A stretch of 64,000 nt of DNA from Aquilaria yunnanensis. Taxonomy: Eukaryota; Streptophyta; Magnoliopsida; Malvales; Thymelaeaceae. The stretch lies in contig CM077593.1 in assembly GCA_039654915.1 (NCBI GenBank), positions 41,448,501 to 41,512,500 on the forward strand, given 5' to 3'. The notes under the pieces are model-generated. The model searched no databases and was not told the DNA's origin. It was given only the letters and a program-made list of their open reading frames with translations. The translations under genes were made by a program, and so were the position numbers. This document shows, in pieces, positions 1 to 12,310 of this stretch; position 1 is the stretch's first letter; each line of letters begins with the position of its first letter.

Positions 1-3000
1 TATCTAGTGTTGCAATATTAGGGTAGGTACTTTAGATTACTCTAAAGTGGAGGAGCACCTTAGTGCTAGTAGTGGGATGTAAACGCCATCTTAGGGGAAG
101 CTATTTGAAACCTTAAAAGGAAATAGGCGAAATGATCCATAGGACTAGGAGGTGTGGACCTCCAAGGTGGGGAGCAACCCACAAACTTAGTAGTTGAACC
201 CACCAACTTTGGGTGGGTTAGGTGACATGAAGGAGATGAGGATGTGCTATCCAAAATAAAAAACTCTTGGTCTTGGTCATGCAAGCTACATAGTAGAACA
301 AAGTAGCACTATTGTATTTTTTCTTATGAGAGTGGAGCTTTAGGCCAAAACTATTAAGGCCTTAAGTTGGTGTTGGGAGGTTCCCTATGAGCGTGAATGT
401 AGAGTTATCGATAGGTGGTTTGGTAAAGCATTATTTCTCAAAAGGAAGTTGAGGAACTTAGGTACACAAAAGACAAGGTGGTGGTTGTCTCACCCAACCT
501 AGTTGGACTATGGGCAACATGACCATAATGCAAAAGTCGGTTGAAGATTGAGAATGAATCATGAGGAAGATGGGCCTTGTGCCCATGGTGCAAGAAGATC
601 ATGGTCCAAGTCTTGCACCTAGGAAACAAACTTTAGAGGTCCAAATAGTCATTGGACTAAAGATGGTCATGGGCTCAGTTAAGGAAAAAACAGTCGAGGA
701 ATAAGTCCCCAATAGTGGTTGCCACAAAGAGTCGACCTAGTACACCGGAGTAGTAGTCCCAAATTTTTCCTTGGCTAGTTAAGTGATCGGGCTAGGCATA
801 TGCCATATAGGTGCTGCACTTGAAGGGTAGCCATAGTGAGCTTGTAGTTAGGTTGAGGCTACTGTGGGTTACGTTCCTAACCTTTCAATACTAGTTTTTT
901 TTCTTATTGGTTGTTCTCACATCAGTTTGCTGGCATAGTTTTCTTAGCATGTTGGCCAGTATTCTCGATTGGGGCTAATGGTTAACTTGAGGCTAACGGT
1001 TAACTTGAGTACATTACGACCAAAAATTAAGAATAAACCCATTTGCCCATGCCTAAATCTACACAAGTAGAGGCTTGAAAGCCTTAGATTGAAATTGTTC
1101 TAAGGTTCCATAAGCTACATTCTTTCATAAGTTAGCTTGGTTGAACTAGTTGATATTAGGAGCTAGCTAAGTAACTAGATGAGTTGCTTAGCATAGCCAA
1201 GCAATGGAGTAGTTTAGTCAGACCCCAAGAAGGTAAGTAGGTAAGTTTCATTTTTTTCTAACTATGAAATGTAGGTTGAGATGGAAATAGAGGCAAGGGG
1301 TGAAGAACTTATCCAAGAGAAAATGAGTGGATAGGAGTATTCATTCATTGGTTATATGCCCTAGTGTAAAGCCAATACGAGTCAATTAGTTGCTAAAGGC
1401 TAGTCTCCGCTTCTAGGTGGTGGTAAAAGAATCCAAGCTATAAGAATGAATGCCATAGACCAAGGTATAGTCTGTGATCGATAATCATCATCCTAAGGTT
1501 AAGTTGAGTCGTGGGCCACCAAGATGACTTGTGGGAAGAAAGGTGCTTGACTAGTAAGGCTAGCCAAGTAAGTGAGGGACTAGGTCCCTGATGGAGCCAA
1601 GAAACTCATGGTAGCTCTTGGTTGCTTTTAGTGCCAGTGAGGTTGTTGAGTGTTGAATTATAGGTTAGGAGTGACCAAGTGATGCTAGGAGGAGAAAGCT
1701 TTACTTTGACCTTTTGGGGTAGAGTTTGGTAGGTCCATGAAGAAGAGTTCACTATGACTAGTCAAGAGATGGCTTAAAATAGACATAGTGTGATTTCCCA
1801 CCTAGCTAAATGATTCATGTAGTAATTTAAAAGTGCCAAGTAAGTAGTTGTACTCTAGTGTGGTGTGGTGGCTTCGGTAGTGTTTACTAGAGTAGAAAGA
1901 GTCGAAGGTTAAAACCATAGTTGGATAAGGTGTAGTTAAGCTAGTTGAGATCCCAAAGTAGGTGTAACTTCTGATGGAGCCTAGTGCCGTGTATAGGAAG
2001 TGCCAATGACATGCAAGATTGTATTATGGTCTAGCAGTAAGGCTCACAACTCCAAGGGATAGTACCCATCTTAAGGTGCATAGGAAATGCTTTAATGCAC
2101 TAGGTGGAGTTAAAGCCAGTGAGCCACCCAAGGATTTTTCATAGCTAAGCACCTCCTAATAGTGAACCAAGTGTAGTCATAGAGTTGGTTCTCCTACCTA
2201 GGACAGTTAGGTTATTGCAATGGTTCCCAGCTAAACATCATCTTAATGAGAGGTCAGCACAGTGTAATTCATGGTATGGTAGTTGCACCTAGAAGCGAAG
2301 GTGATCCTTCTATGGTCATAGTTAGACCAAGTAATCAATGATCACTGAAAGGCATCAAAGCACTGAGTAGTAGTGTCAGCAAGAGGGGTTAGGCAGAAGT
2401 CAAATTAGAAGCATGTCAGAACCTAGTGAATGGGGCTGAAGGGTCTAGCCAGCTTGCTAGCAGAAGACACCTTAGGTGGCCAAGTATCAAGTGGTACACC
2501 ACAACTCAGCTAGGAGCCCCATGAGTGCTTTAGGTATGGTGTAAGCTTTGGTGGTTATGGAGCGATTGTTCTAAGCACATACCCGTGGAGTTAATCCAGC
2601 GTGTGTAGTTACCAAGGCCCTAAGTATAGGTTAGGAGGATGAATTAGTGTATAAGTATCATGCACCAAGGATACTCCGAGTGGAGCAATTGAGGTATCAA
2701 GAACCTTGGTTTGGGTAGCATGCTAGTAGTCTCATGCGTGGTACTTGTGCTAGAGAAATTTTATCTTGTAGGATACTCCAAAGTAGTGATGGTAGTAGGA
2801 TTGATATGGTCAATTAGTGCATACATATCTCTCATGGTGTTTTAGGATACCTAAGGCATTAGGGCTGTCTGAGGGGAGCATCGAAGAGTCATACTCTAGG
2901 GTGCACTCAAACTTACAACTTTTTAATGACCAAATTTTAGGAAGAACCCTAGAGTTTAGTGGGGCATCACATGCAGTATGCCTTGTGTGCAAGGACTTTA

Positions 3001-3695
3001 TTATGGTGAGGCCATAGTATATTAATGGCACATTTAGTCTAGGGGTTGTTTGAAATGCCGAGTACCAAACCCATGGTAAGGAACCATCATTGTGAGAACT
3101 ATTGGACAAGTTCTGTGCTTGTTAAGCTATCTTACACTAAGGGCATTTTGGTACAAGAGTGTTAGGTAAAAAATCTAGGTTAATACTTCTTAAGTGTACG
3201 TGCTAGTGGACAAGTTTTAAACTTGTTAGGCTAACTTGCACTAGGAGGTTTTCACACTAGGGGAAGTAAGGAAAAATTGTTGGTCACTAGAGTTACTAGC
3301 ATATAGTTGAACTATCAAAGATCCTTCAGTAGTGTCAGTATGCTAAGGATAGTGAAGTACCAGACCATAGTTTTCCAGGAGAAAATAACACTAAAACACT
3401 TTTAGATTGAACAGGGTCAGGCAAAGGTAGGGAGAACAATGAGCAGATGCTGTTGGGCTACCATTTGGCACAAACATAAAGTATAACCTTAGCTATAGTA
3501 CTTATATAGGTGAGGACTAGAACTAAATGCCAATAAGCATTAATTTAACAAGTCGAGTAGGTGATCACCGAGTAGATCATAGTAGGATCGACACACTTGG
3601 TACTATTGGCAGGATATGTTGGTACCATATCCTAGGTTTCATCTAAACTTGGAGAGATTCAATTTGAGGGACTAAATTTTTTAAGGTGGGGAGAG
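1..3695 (+). mobile_element. Decayed internal region of a Ty3/gypsy-like element (K), 5' end outside the window
   Basis: No reading frame of useful length survives on either strand and I recognise no domain. The assignment rests on the right end: the text around 3655-3695 has the layout of a plant Ty3/gypsy pol 3' end, with a short 'agggactaaatttt' stretch followed by the purine-rich tract AAGGTGGGGAGAG just before a TG that would open a 3' LTR. The region is unusually full of TAG and AGT triplets and poor in CAG and CG, which fits long-term deamination of a silent element but could also be compositional. It may be the oldest DNA in the window. It could alternatively be another kind of repeat; no tandem periodicity was evident. 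Confidence 0.35.
3683..3695 (+). other. Polypurine tract of element K
   Basis: AAGGTGGGGAGAG directly precedes TGTTTTGG, the presumed first bases of the K 3' LTR. A purine run next to a TG is the usual plus-strand priming site of LTR elements. No second LTR is visible for comparison, so this is a motif-based call. Confidence 0.45.
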
Positions 3696-5494
3696 TGTTT
3701 TGGCCTTCTAGGCATTGGGCTCACAGTTGCCAGGTAAGACTTTTAATTAATTCAGAATCCTTAGGTTAATACCTAAATTAGTTTGAATTAGCAAGTAAAG
3801 CAAATTTATTAAAGGTTAGATGGTTCCTAGGTCATTTTGGCACCTAAGTTTCACCAAGGGAAAAATGGTCATTTTACACTTTGAGGTGATAGGTTCAATT
3901 TTAAGATTATAAATTGATCTAATGGACCCCAATGGCAAGAAACTAAAGTATGGGACAAAAATGCCTAAGCTATTGTTACTATTTAAGCATGGGGGTTTTT
4001 TTTGTAAAAAATATAGAAATTAAAGGAAGTTGGAGGCACAGAGTTTTTTAAACCTTTTTGATTGGTTTGGGAGGCCACTATTCACCCATCTTATGCAACA
4101 AACCTATAGCCATCCTTTTCACCTCAATAATCCAAGGCCAAATCTCCAATTTCCTTTTAATACATAGTGGAATTCAAAGCCCTATAAGGTACACAAGCAT
4201 GAAAGAGCTTCCTCTTATAAGGATTTCGTATGGTGAACTTGGGTCCACTTTTCATGCTTGAGGAGCTTGGTTACATTATGCCCTTTTCTCTTAGTTGTTC
4301 TTGGTTTCTTGAGGATGTATGAGCTTACATCTAGCTTGGTAATGCCTAAATTGCTACCTTATATGTTAGATTTTATTGGAACCAAAGGAACCTTTAGTGG
4401 AACCAAATTTCTAGGTACGGATGCTTAATTGCTTGGTTGCTCTCTTCAATTAAGGTAAGGGATTTAGTTTTCATCCTCATTTGGTGCATATCTTAGCTTG
4501 CTTGCTTGTGTTTTTAATTAAATTTAAAGATATGCATTTTTATGGTGAGATATGGCTTGTGATGGACTCATATGGATAAAGCATTTGTGTAGAACATGTG
4601 GATGCTTGATGCTTGGTTAGGTTAGCATGTTTATGGGATATTGTAATAATTTTAGCAATCTGGAGCTTGTCAAGGTGTGGTATGAAGGTTTGGGTGGCTT
4701 AGGATGCCTCCAAACATGCCATGGAGCAAGTTTAGAGATCCAAGAATTCGATAGACGTTGCTTGTGGTGCTGTATCACAAAGACTCAACAGCTTTGACTA
4801 AGCGTAGTATTTTCACAGTAAGTTTTCATTCGGGTGTCCAATTGAGGCAATTTAAGAACCTATGTGAAGCTAAGAGGAAGGGCTATGTTTTTTAAGATTT
4901 TTATCCAAGCCTGAATTGGCCCAATTTTGATTGTACTTTCATTTCAAAGTGATGGGGCTAGGTGTCTTAGGGTGGAAGGTCCCTAATGTACTTTACTACC
5001 CCCATAGCTGCTCAAAGCACAAGGTTGGTAATCAATTTTTCTTAGGCACAATGAAAGCATGAAGAAACATAATTTGAAAATGGCTTAAAGCACTAAAATA
5101 AGGCCTTAGGAAGTTTAGGGGGTTTAGCCCCTTTAATGGTCTAGTTGGAGCCTTAAAGCTTGGGATGCTAATAAGAAGCCTTAGTGTACATGTTAAGTTC
5201 TTTGTAAGTTAACAAATTTAGTCCATTTATGGAAAACCTTACCAAAATAAAGTGAACCAACTAATGGTGGATAATGGAGCTCCATTGATGAAGGCTTGGT
5301 TTACTTATGGCCTAGCCGAGTTATGACCAAAGGAACAAGTGCAAGCATAGTGCATCCTTGGTAGGTTAGGAGGGATAGGAATAGTATCTTGGTGATCTAG
5401 GTGAATCTAATAGCTTGACACACCAAGTGAGAGCCTAGTATACCTAGTTAGGTGGAAGTTTAGTACCATAGCGGCATATATTAACTAAGTGATC
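3696..5494 (+). repeat. Left part of a probable 3' LTR of element K
   Basis: This starts with TG after the polypurine tract. It has no coding sequence; the longest open frame (4058-4261) has no recognisable domain and looks like chance. A TATA-like stretch (ctatttaagcat, about 3979) is followed by a leader-like region, as in a promoter-bearing LTR. The sequence stops at 5494 where element D begins. If 32867-33841 is the continuation, the LTR would be about 2.8 kb, a size known for some plant chromoviral elements. Only one LTR is in the window, so the call cannot be confirmed by an LTR pair. Confidence 0.35.
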
Positions 5495-6920
5495 TGCTCA
5501 TATTTTTACAAGTTTTCTATATGTTTTTCCTTGATATTTTCTGTGTTTTGATTTGTTTTTAGTCAATTTTGGTGCTTAATTGGTTCTTTTTTAGATTCCA
5601 GGTCATATTTCATCTACATTTGGAGTGGAAAGAGTATTGTTCAAGTTTTGGAGCTAAATTGCAGGTTTTGGGAAAAAATTAGATTAAACACGATCTAGAT
5701 CATGCCCATGTTAGCCCAAACAAGCTCATGTTCCTTCATCAACACACATGTGTTCCTTGTCATGCTCATGTTCTTAATTGTATCATTGAAGTACATTATT
5801 TTTATGTTCCAGAGGTTGGACATGACCTTGAACACGACCATGTCACAAATAGTGTTTGCTTGATATTATGGTTTTATCAAGTTAATTTGGTAGAAAATAG
5901 AAAAGAAAAGAGGATGAGGTGAAAATACAAAATAAAAGAGCTGAGTTTTCATAGGAGAAGGCTACCAAAGGTAGTTCTGATGATCAACACCGATTAATGT
6001 GTATCAGATCAAGGATTTCTTGGAGGAGAAGTGATTCTGATATGGAGACTTCTTTTCCTAGTTTTTCCTTATTTTTATTGTGTTTATTTTTTGGCATTAT
6101 AAGCTAAATTATCTACTCATACTTAGAGTAGATGAACCGTATGATCATATTGTGATTGTTACTGCTTTTAGTTTAATTTGATTATGGTTTTTTTGTTATC
6201 TATCCAATGTACTTTGTTGCATTAGTTAATAGTAGCTAGCCTATTATTGTAGGATGGGATGATAAACATATGAGGGTAGTATCCAATATGTTTGTTACGG
6301 ATCACTGTTGGATAGAAGGGATATTATCATAGCCGGGAATAATAGATGCAATATAATACCTTTAGATTAGGATGAAACCTAGAAGTTGGGTCATAGGACT
6401 ATTATTGTATTCTTAGGAAACATGGTAGGGCTAGCAACCCTGTTGGTGACTTAAGAATAGGGGTTAGTAATGGGAATAATAGGGAGCTTATATAATTTAG
6501 GTAGGACTCCACAGTCCCAGTTAAGAGTATACCCGTTAAACCAAAGTAAGAATAACACAATAGATTTCTAGGGGGATTCGATTATAAGTATGACGTATCT
6601 TATTATTGATTATTTGAATGTTTTCTACCACTAATAGTTAATTAGTTATTTTTTTTACTACATTCATTAGTTTAGTTCAGTTAGTAGTTAATTACCTAAA
6701 CAAAACTTCCTAACTATCAGTTTGAAAAGAGAGAAAGGTTGAGTACAGTGGACAACTCAGTTTAATGGAAAAAGTGATCTTGATACTTGCCACTGCTATA
6801 CTTTGATGGTAGATACGCTTGCCTGTGAGTTCACAGATTTATAAGTATAGGGAGATTTGACACATCCATTTTATTCATTAGCGTAGTCAAAATAGTTTTT
6901 GTGAACTGGAAAACATGTCA
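5495..6920 (+). repeat. 5' LTR of element D (1426 bp)
   Basis: It begins TGCTCATATTT and ends AAACATGTCA, matching the copy at 31701-32866 over most of its length. Shared landmarks include the start (ttttccttgatatttt), a central block around 6240-6480 on alternating 'gggataataa' and 'ttaagaatagggg' text, and the terminal 'ttataagtata' and 'gtttttgtgaact' blocks. About 260 bp near 5698-5950 is missing from the 3' copy. That extra stretch is rich in catgttc/catgctc words like those in the internal noncoding region. Many substitutions separate the two copies, so the insertion is old. Confidence 0.8.
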
Positions 6921-6925
6921 AGTTT

Positions 6926-6943
6926 TTTGTGTTGTTGCTGGGG
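6926..6943 (+). other. Primer-binding site of element D
   Basis: Just after the LTR the text reads TTTGTGTTGTTGCTGGGGA, a decayed form of the TGGCGCCGTTGCCGGGGA type primer site shared by Athila-like plant elements. Several of the differences are C-to-T changes. Confidence 0.65.
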
Positions 6944-6976
6944 ACATTTGTTGAGTTTGCTACCTGAAAGTTTCCA

Positions 6977-7740
6977 TTGAATTATTTTCCTCTGGCTATG
7001 AGTGCAAGGTTCCATACAAATATTTTCGCTTTCATTCAAATGGATTCTGAGGCATTATATGAAGCTTGGGAAAGGCAAGGATCTATTGAGAAGATGTCAA
7101 CGTCATGGATTGCCTATGTGGATGCAAGTGAAAACATTCTACAATGGACTAAACTATGCTTCCTAGCAAATGATTGATGCAATAGCTTGTAGTACTTTGA
7201 ACAACAAGATGCTAGAGCAGCACATGATTTGATTGAGGAAATAGCTATGAATAATTATCAATGACAATTATCATCTAGAATGAAACCAAGTAAAGCGGTT
7301 GCAATGCACAATTTAAATGTTTATTCGGTTTTATCCAATTAATTGAAGCCTTAATGAGGGTGTGTAGAAATTTTGCTGCAAATCAAAACCATAGAACAAC
7401 CAGTACAATAAAACTTATAATGTGGGGTGCAAGAAGCGTCCTAATTTTTCTTGAAGTAATCAAGGCCAACAACCGCTTAGTTTTCAACCTATACCACAAC
7501 AAGAAAAAAACTGACTATGGAAGAATTGATTTTCAAGTGTATGCAAAATTTTGATGCTAGGATTTATGCAACTAAGTTAAAACTAAGGAATATGAGAGCA
7601 ATTATGTAGATATTTGAGAACCAATTTGGTCAACTTGTTAAGGTACTTTCCAAAAGGCCACAAAGTGCTTTACTAACCAATACTGAGTTGATTCTAAGAA
7701 GATTTTATAGTCCAACATTTTATTAAAGGGTGGATGGACA
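6977..7740 (+). pseudogene. Decayed gag of element D (Athila type)
   Basis: The product would be the structural Gag protein that forms the virus-like particle. Recognisable blocks are spread over several frames: ALYEAWER at about 7050, characteristic of the Athila/gypsy gag domain; a 'DAIACSTLNNKML' block at 7170-7215; 'HDLIEEIAMNNYQ' at 7227-7262; and further on 'MEELIFKCMQNFDARI', 'NQFGQLVKVLSKRPQ' and 'NTE' up to about 7693. This is the order found in Athila gag. The longest surviving frame is only 66 codons, with frameshifts and stops between blocks. The zinc knuckle, protease and all of pol are missing downstream. The family call is by pattern recognition of these motifs. Confidence 0.7.
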
Positions 7741-8654
7741 TGCAGATGTAAAGGTCTTGGAGAGAAAGGAAGAACCTCCTTGATTCGTCAAGGAAAATGG
7801 TAGGCCAACAACATTAAACTAAGTGCTTCTTGGTAGGCAACCCAAGCGTCAAATCCTTACTTTCTTTTCTTTTATTCTTTTCATTTAGTCTTATTTTCCA
7901 TTCTTTAGTTTTTTATTATTGTATTGATCGCTTTTCAATTGTCCTATAATTCCATACTTTGTGTTTTGACACAGGAAATTAGGCCATTTTGAGAAGAAAT
8001 AATGATTCAAGGTGGGAAGAGAATGTGGAATTTAATTTCAGATAAGTTTGCAAAATTTCTTTTGTTTTAGTCATCAAACATGCCCCTTAACATGCACATG
8101 CTTAGGGTTGTGTCACCTAACACGGTTTTAAATGTATCCATGTTTCCATTTAAAAGCTGATTTTTTGAGAAAAGTACTAATTCAAGTTACAATAGTCAAA
8201 TACAGTTTGTGTCATGACCATATTTATAAGTGTGTTAAGCATTCACTGTTTATATCATGCTAGTGTTCTTAACCGTGTTTGCTAAGAATAAAAAATCCAG
8301 AGATTAAACACACCTAGAAACACGACCAAGTCTTTAAACATGTTCCTTAAACACAGTTTTTATCGCAACCATATCTAAAAATGTGTTTCTTTTTTGTTTT
8401 CAAAGTTTTTAAGTCGTAGACTTGGATCACAGTACATTATATTGCTGGGATTATAAGTGTGTTTTGCAAACATGGATACATACACGCCTATGTTTAAACC
8501 CACATTTCTTTTCTATTTTCAAAAATTTTGAGCTTCACATGCCTAACATGATTTGTTACATAGCCATGTCCCTAAGTGTGTTAACTAAACATGGTGTTTT
8601 CATGTCCATGTTCAGCCTCATGTTTCAGCTTTGTATTTTAAAAATTTTAGGATT
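7741..8654 (+). other. Post-pol noncoding region of element D, left part
   Basis: The first bases resemble the end of an Athila pol gene followed by 'aagtgcttcttggtaggcaacccaag' text that commonly follows pol in these elements. From about 8080 it becomes a degenerate series of short words such as catgtttc, accatg, aagtgtgtt and cacgacc, suggesting decayed repeats of roughly 100-150 bp. The same kind of text resumes right of element A at 27805-27930. The open frame at 8422-8739 runs into the A LTR and is a chance frame. Confidence 0.5.
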
Positions 8655-8659
8655 TAGAC

Positions 8660-10092
8660 TATTAGTATTGTGCCTAAAAGCCAATCATGAGATAATTGTG
8701 TTTTGTATATTGAGTCATGATATTTTATTGAGCATTTAATCCATCAATTGTGTTTGTTATTTTGTTGTTGTGTGGCATAATTAAACATAATTATGACCCT
8801 AAAATAACAGTATTCTTAATCGTCTGTGGTCTAGTATTATTGTGGAGTGGGTTATAATAATATATAAAGACTAGCAATGTGTGGAGACTAACATGAGATA
8901 TATAGTCTACATATGGGTACAAGTTGGAGAACTTATGTACTAGGCCGACCCATCATGAGAATGCTACATAAATCATTACATGAGTGTCACAAGTGATTCT
9001 CGTATTGATCGTGGTATATGTAGTCTTTTGGCCTAAGGTCATCAAGGTTCCTTACATATAAGTCACATACTTTGATACTTCCCTTTGTTGCTAGTAATTG
9101 AGTGAACATGAAGGTGGTCATTGGCATGTCACATATTATGCAGAGGGTTTTGTATGATCAAGATGGGATTTATCCTTTTTATGTAATGGGAGTAATGTCT
9201 TCGGACCTCTTGATTGAGTGAGACTAAGGAAATGCATGGCCATGCTCGGATGAGTTGATATAGGATATCAATATCATCAATTTTAGTTAGTTTACTTAGT
9301 AATCAAAAGACCTTAGATTGAGCTGTACGAGAGTGACACATTCCATATCTCATGCTCGATCTTAATATTTTGGACAAAGGGACAAAGACATATATGAATA
9401 ATGATCATAGAGGTTTAGTCAAATCACCGAATATCTTGTTATTTGGGTACCAATGATATGTTGCTAGTCACCACTTATTGTTTATGATCATAAATTTGAT
9501 TTGTGATCATTGCCAATGAGATATGACCCTATTAGGTTGCACATTTAGAACCAATGGGAAAATTTTAGTGCACGGGCCAAATTGTTTGGTTTTGGTTTCT
9601 TGTTAATTTTAGATTAATAATTGGCCCAAAGGTTAAGCCATTATGAAGCCCAAAATTAAACCTAATTGGATTAGGGCTTTGAAACCCATTAGGCTTGGGA
9701 ATTGAGCCTCACTATATATACATCATATAGTGAGAATTTTCGTAGCCTCATCCATAACCTCCCAAAGGACAAAATCAGAGGTGTTCTGGAAAGTTTTAGC
9801 CGCAATCTTCTCTTGCCTTTCCTTGGAGGACACAAACTAGCACCACGGGTGTAAGAGGAACGCACTTGCCGAAACATGGTGGAGGTGTGATGATGCGAGT
9901 GGTTCATGTGGATACCATAGAGAGCTTGAATACATCAACTGTTCAACTTTGTGATTCGACTCAATAGTTGCGTGAAAGATGCCAGTTGACTAGGTATAAA
10001 ATTTTTGAACACCTGATTTACTCGGTTTCACTTAGATCATAGAAGGTTTTGGTTAGTTTTCACTGTGTTTGTTTGGGTCTTGAAACCCTACA
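8660..10092 (+). repeat. 5' LTR of copia element A (1433 bp)
   Basis: It opens TATTAGTATTGTGCC (the canonical TG is mutated to TA) and closes GAAACCCTACA, matching 26378-27804 and the LTRs of C and G. A TATA box (TATATATA) is at 9713-9720. The primer site follows after one base. It differs from the 3' LTR at many positions, e.g. 'catttaatccatc' against 'ctttaatctagta', so the insertion is clearly older than C. Confidence 0.88.
9713..9720 (+). promoter_or_regulatory. TATA box in the A 5' LTR
   Basis: TATATATA lies at the same place as the TATAAATA of the C LTRs (55587-55594 and 62313-62320), after the conserved 'gcctcac' text. It would drive the genomic transcript of A. Confidence 0.6.
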
Positions 10093-10093
10093 G

Positions 10094-10105
10094 TGGTATC
10101 AAAGC
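10094..10105 (+). other. Primer-binding site of element A
   Basis: TGGTATCAAAGC begins one base after the LTR. It differs by one base from the TGGTATCAGAGC site at C, the initiator-methionine tRNA type common in copia elements. Confidence 0.8.
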
Positions 10106-11365
10106 TACTAATGATACCCTAAATCAAGATTGAGGGTCGAAGTGCATGATCTGTTGTATGTTTTGATGCTTTCGATTATGATTAATTGTATTGATTCATC
10201 ATGCGTGAACCGAAACTCGTAATCCTATATTGATGGGTATAAGATACCTATCTAAACTAGGATTGTTGGAATAGTTACTACAACCCTAGCAGATGTTGGC
10301 CATGTGTGTTTGGGACCGTCGTTTTGGTCTGTAATACACCATATTAATAAACTGGTTAACAAACCCAAGTTAATTGGCATGCATTTTCTCGTTGAATGAG
10401 ATTTGACATAATATGCTTGTTGTTGGTTGAAGCATGGTGCACGGTTATAGCCCCAGTTGGTTGTACTAGTAAATATGGCCTGCATGCTGTGCCTTTTTTT
10501 AACTACTCTCTTTATACCTTCTCTTCTCACCTCACTTCCCTCGAATATAAGTCAAGGTTTCTATTGGCTTTGTAATTGTACCTTTTAGGATCATCCAAGG
10601 TGGTGTGTCCAATGAGGTGACTATAAAGAGGCAACCAAGCAAGCATGATAAGGCGGTTGTGAAGACTTTTTCTTTTCTTAGGCTTTTATGATATTCTCAT
10701 TAGCTTGAGAATATCGCATAGTTTAGGCTATAACCATGTCATGTTTAATTTGTTGTTAGCATGAGATGCATGTTTTATATTTGTATGTGATGCATGTATA
10801 AGACAACTAAAGATAACAATTGGTGAGATCAAAGGAAAATCCATCAAAAAAAATATTAAGTCTTTAAATGTGATGCCTTCCAAATGTTGGCACTAGTTAA
10901 GACATTGATCAACATTAGGTGGGTTTACCAAAGCAAAGAAGCTATGTTCATCTTGGTAAGACGTGATGTGATAAGAGTGATATCTAAATTGTTAACTCAG
11001 GGACCGACTTAACTAAGTCATCACAATAGGATTGGGGACTTAGAGGCATAGAGTTGGGCTTATGTTCATAAGATGAGCTTGGACAAGTGTTGTTAACCCA
11101 ACTATCCAAGAGTTGCATGAGTTGTAATTGGCAATGAGTTGCCTACCTACATAGCTATGACTTGAGGGAAAAGCCAAAGCTAACTCAAGCTATGGTGAAA
11201 TATGGATCTTGGCCCACTAGAATACCTTAGCATCGAGATATTCCAAAATAATATCAAGGGTTATTTTTTTGAGTAAAATAGTGGGAGCATCGCTTAATAA
11301 AAGTCCTTATTAAATGAATTAAAATACATAATTCTTACATTGCATATTTATTGTTGCAGAGTACC
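10106..11365 (+). other. Untranslated leader of element A
   Basis: There is no coding sequence. It is collinear with the C leader (55961-57287) throughout, including the 'ggtggtgtgtcc' block and the 'gaatatcgcatagttt' and 'gggttatt' blocks just before the gag ATG. The antisense open frame at 10252-10530 is a shadow of this conserved leader, as is 56163-56450 in C. Confidence 0.7.
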
Positions 11366-12310
11366 ATGGCACAAAACACATCAACAGTATCATTGCGATT
11401 GATCCTTGAGAAGGAAAACCTAAACGGGACCAACTTTCTCAAATAATACTAAAATTTGAGGAAAGTCCTCAAGCAAGAGTGAAAGGCTTATGTCTTAGAG
11501 CAGCCCATTCCAAATGAGCCTACTGCCAATGCTCCGAAAGCTGAAAAGGATGCTTATAAGAAGCATTCTATTGATTGTTTGGATGTTGCTTGTCTCGTGC
11601 TAATTACCATGGAATCTGAGCTTCAACAGCAACATGAGAATATGGGGGCGTTCGATATGATCAAACATCTCAAAATGTTGTTCCAAGAGTAAGCTCGGCA
11701 TGAGAGGTTTGAGACCTCTAAAGCATTATTTCAGTGCAAAATGTCTAAAGGAAGTCCCGTGGGTTCTCATGTTCTCAAGATTATTGGGTATATTTAGAAT
11801 CTTGAGAGTTTGGGATTTGCTTTATAGAAAGAGTTGCCTATTAATATAGTCCTGCAATTGTTGTTGGAAAGCTATAGTCAGTTTGTGATGAACTACAACA
11901 TGAACGATCTTGATTAGTCCCTCTCTGAATTGCTTAACATGTTGAGAACTGCTGAGCAAAGCTTTAAGAATGCTAAGTGCATTATAATGGTTTAAAAGGG
12001 CACGGGAAGGGGAAAAACCAACAAGAAGAAGAATAAAGCTACAGAAAAGTCCAATGCTAATTCTTGTTTTGGTGCACTAAAACCATCTGGTGGTGTGGCT
12101 ATAGAAGGGGAATGCTTCCATTGTAAAAAACTTGGACATTGGAAGCGAAATTGCAAGATTTATGTTGAAGAACTTAAGAAGGAAAGGGAAGTAAGACTTC
12201 CACTTCAGGTATTTTTGTTATAGAGGCTAACTTTTCTATTTCCTCATCTTGGGTATGGGATACTGGATGTGGATCTCACATCTGTGGAAATTTACAGGAT
12301 CTAAGTAGGA
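11366..12310 (+). pseudogene. Decayed copia gag of element A
   Basis: The ATG at 11366 sits in ACCATGG, the same context as the C gag start at 57288, and the first residues match (MAQNTST...). It would encode the copia Gag: an N-terminal capsid-like region, a lysine-rich stretch at about 11990-12060, and a CX2CX4HX4C zinc knuckle at about 12113-12155. The frame is broken early (TAA at about 11445) and repeatedly afterwards. The TAG near 11825 occupies the same codon as a TAG at 57746 in C. The protease motif (DTGCGSHIC) follows at about 12260. Confidence 0.8.

Noticed and set aside
2810..3109. 99-codon minus-strand frame in element K, and the overlapping plus frame 2817-3017
   Set aside because: No domain, no conserved partner in the window, and such length is expected by chance in 5 kb.
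4058..4261. 67-codon frame in the presumed K LTR
   Set aside because: It falls in LTR leader-like text without homology that I recognise; too short to support.
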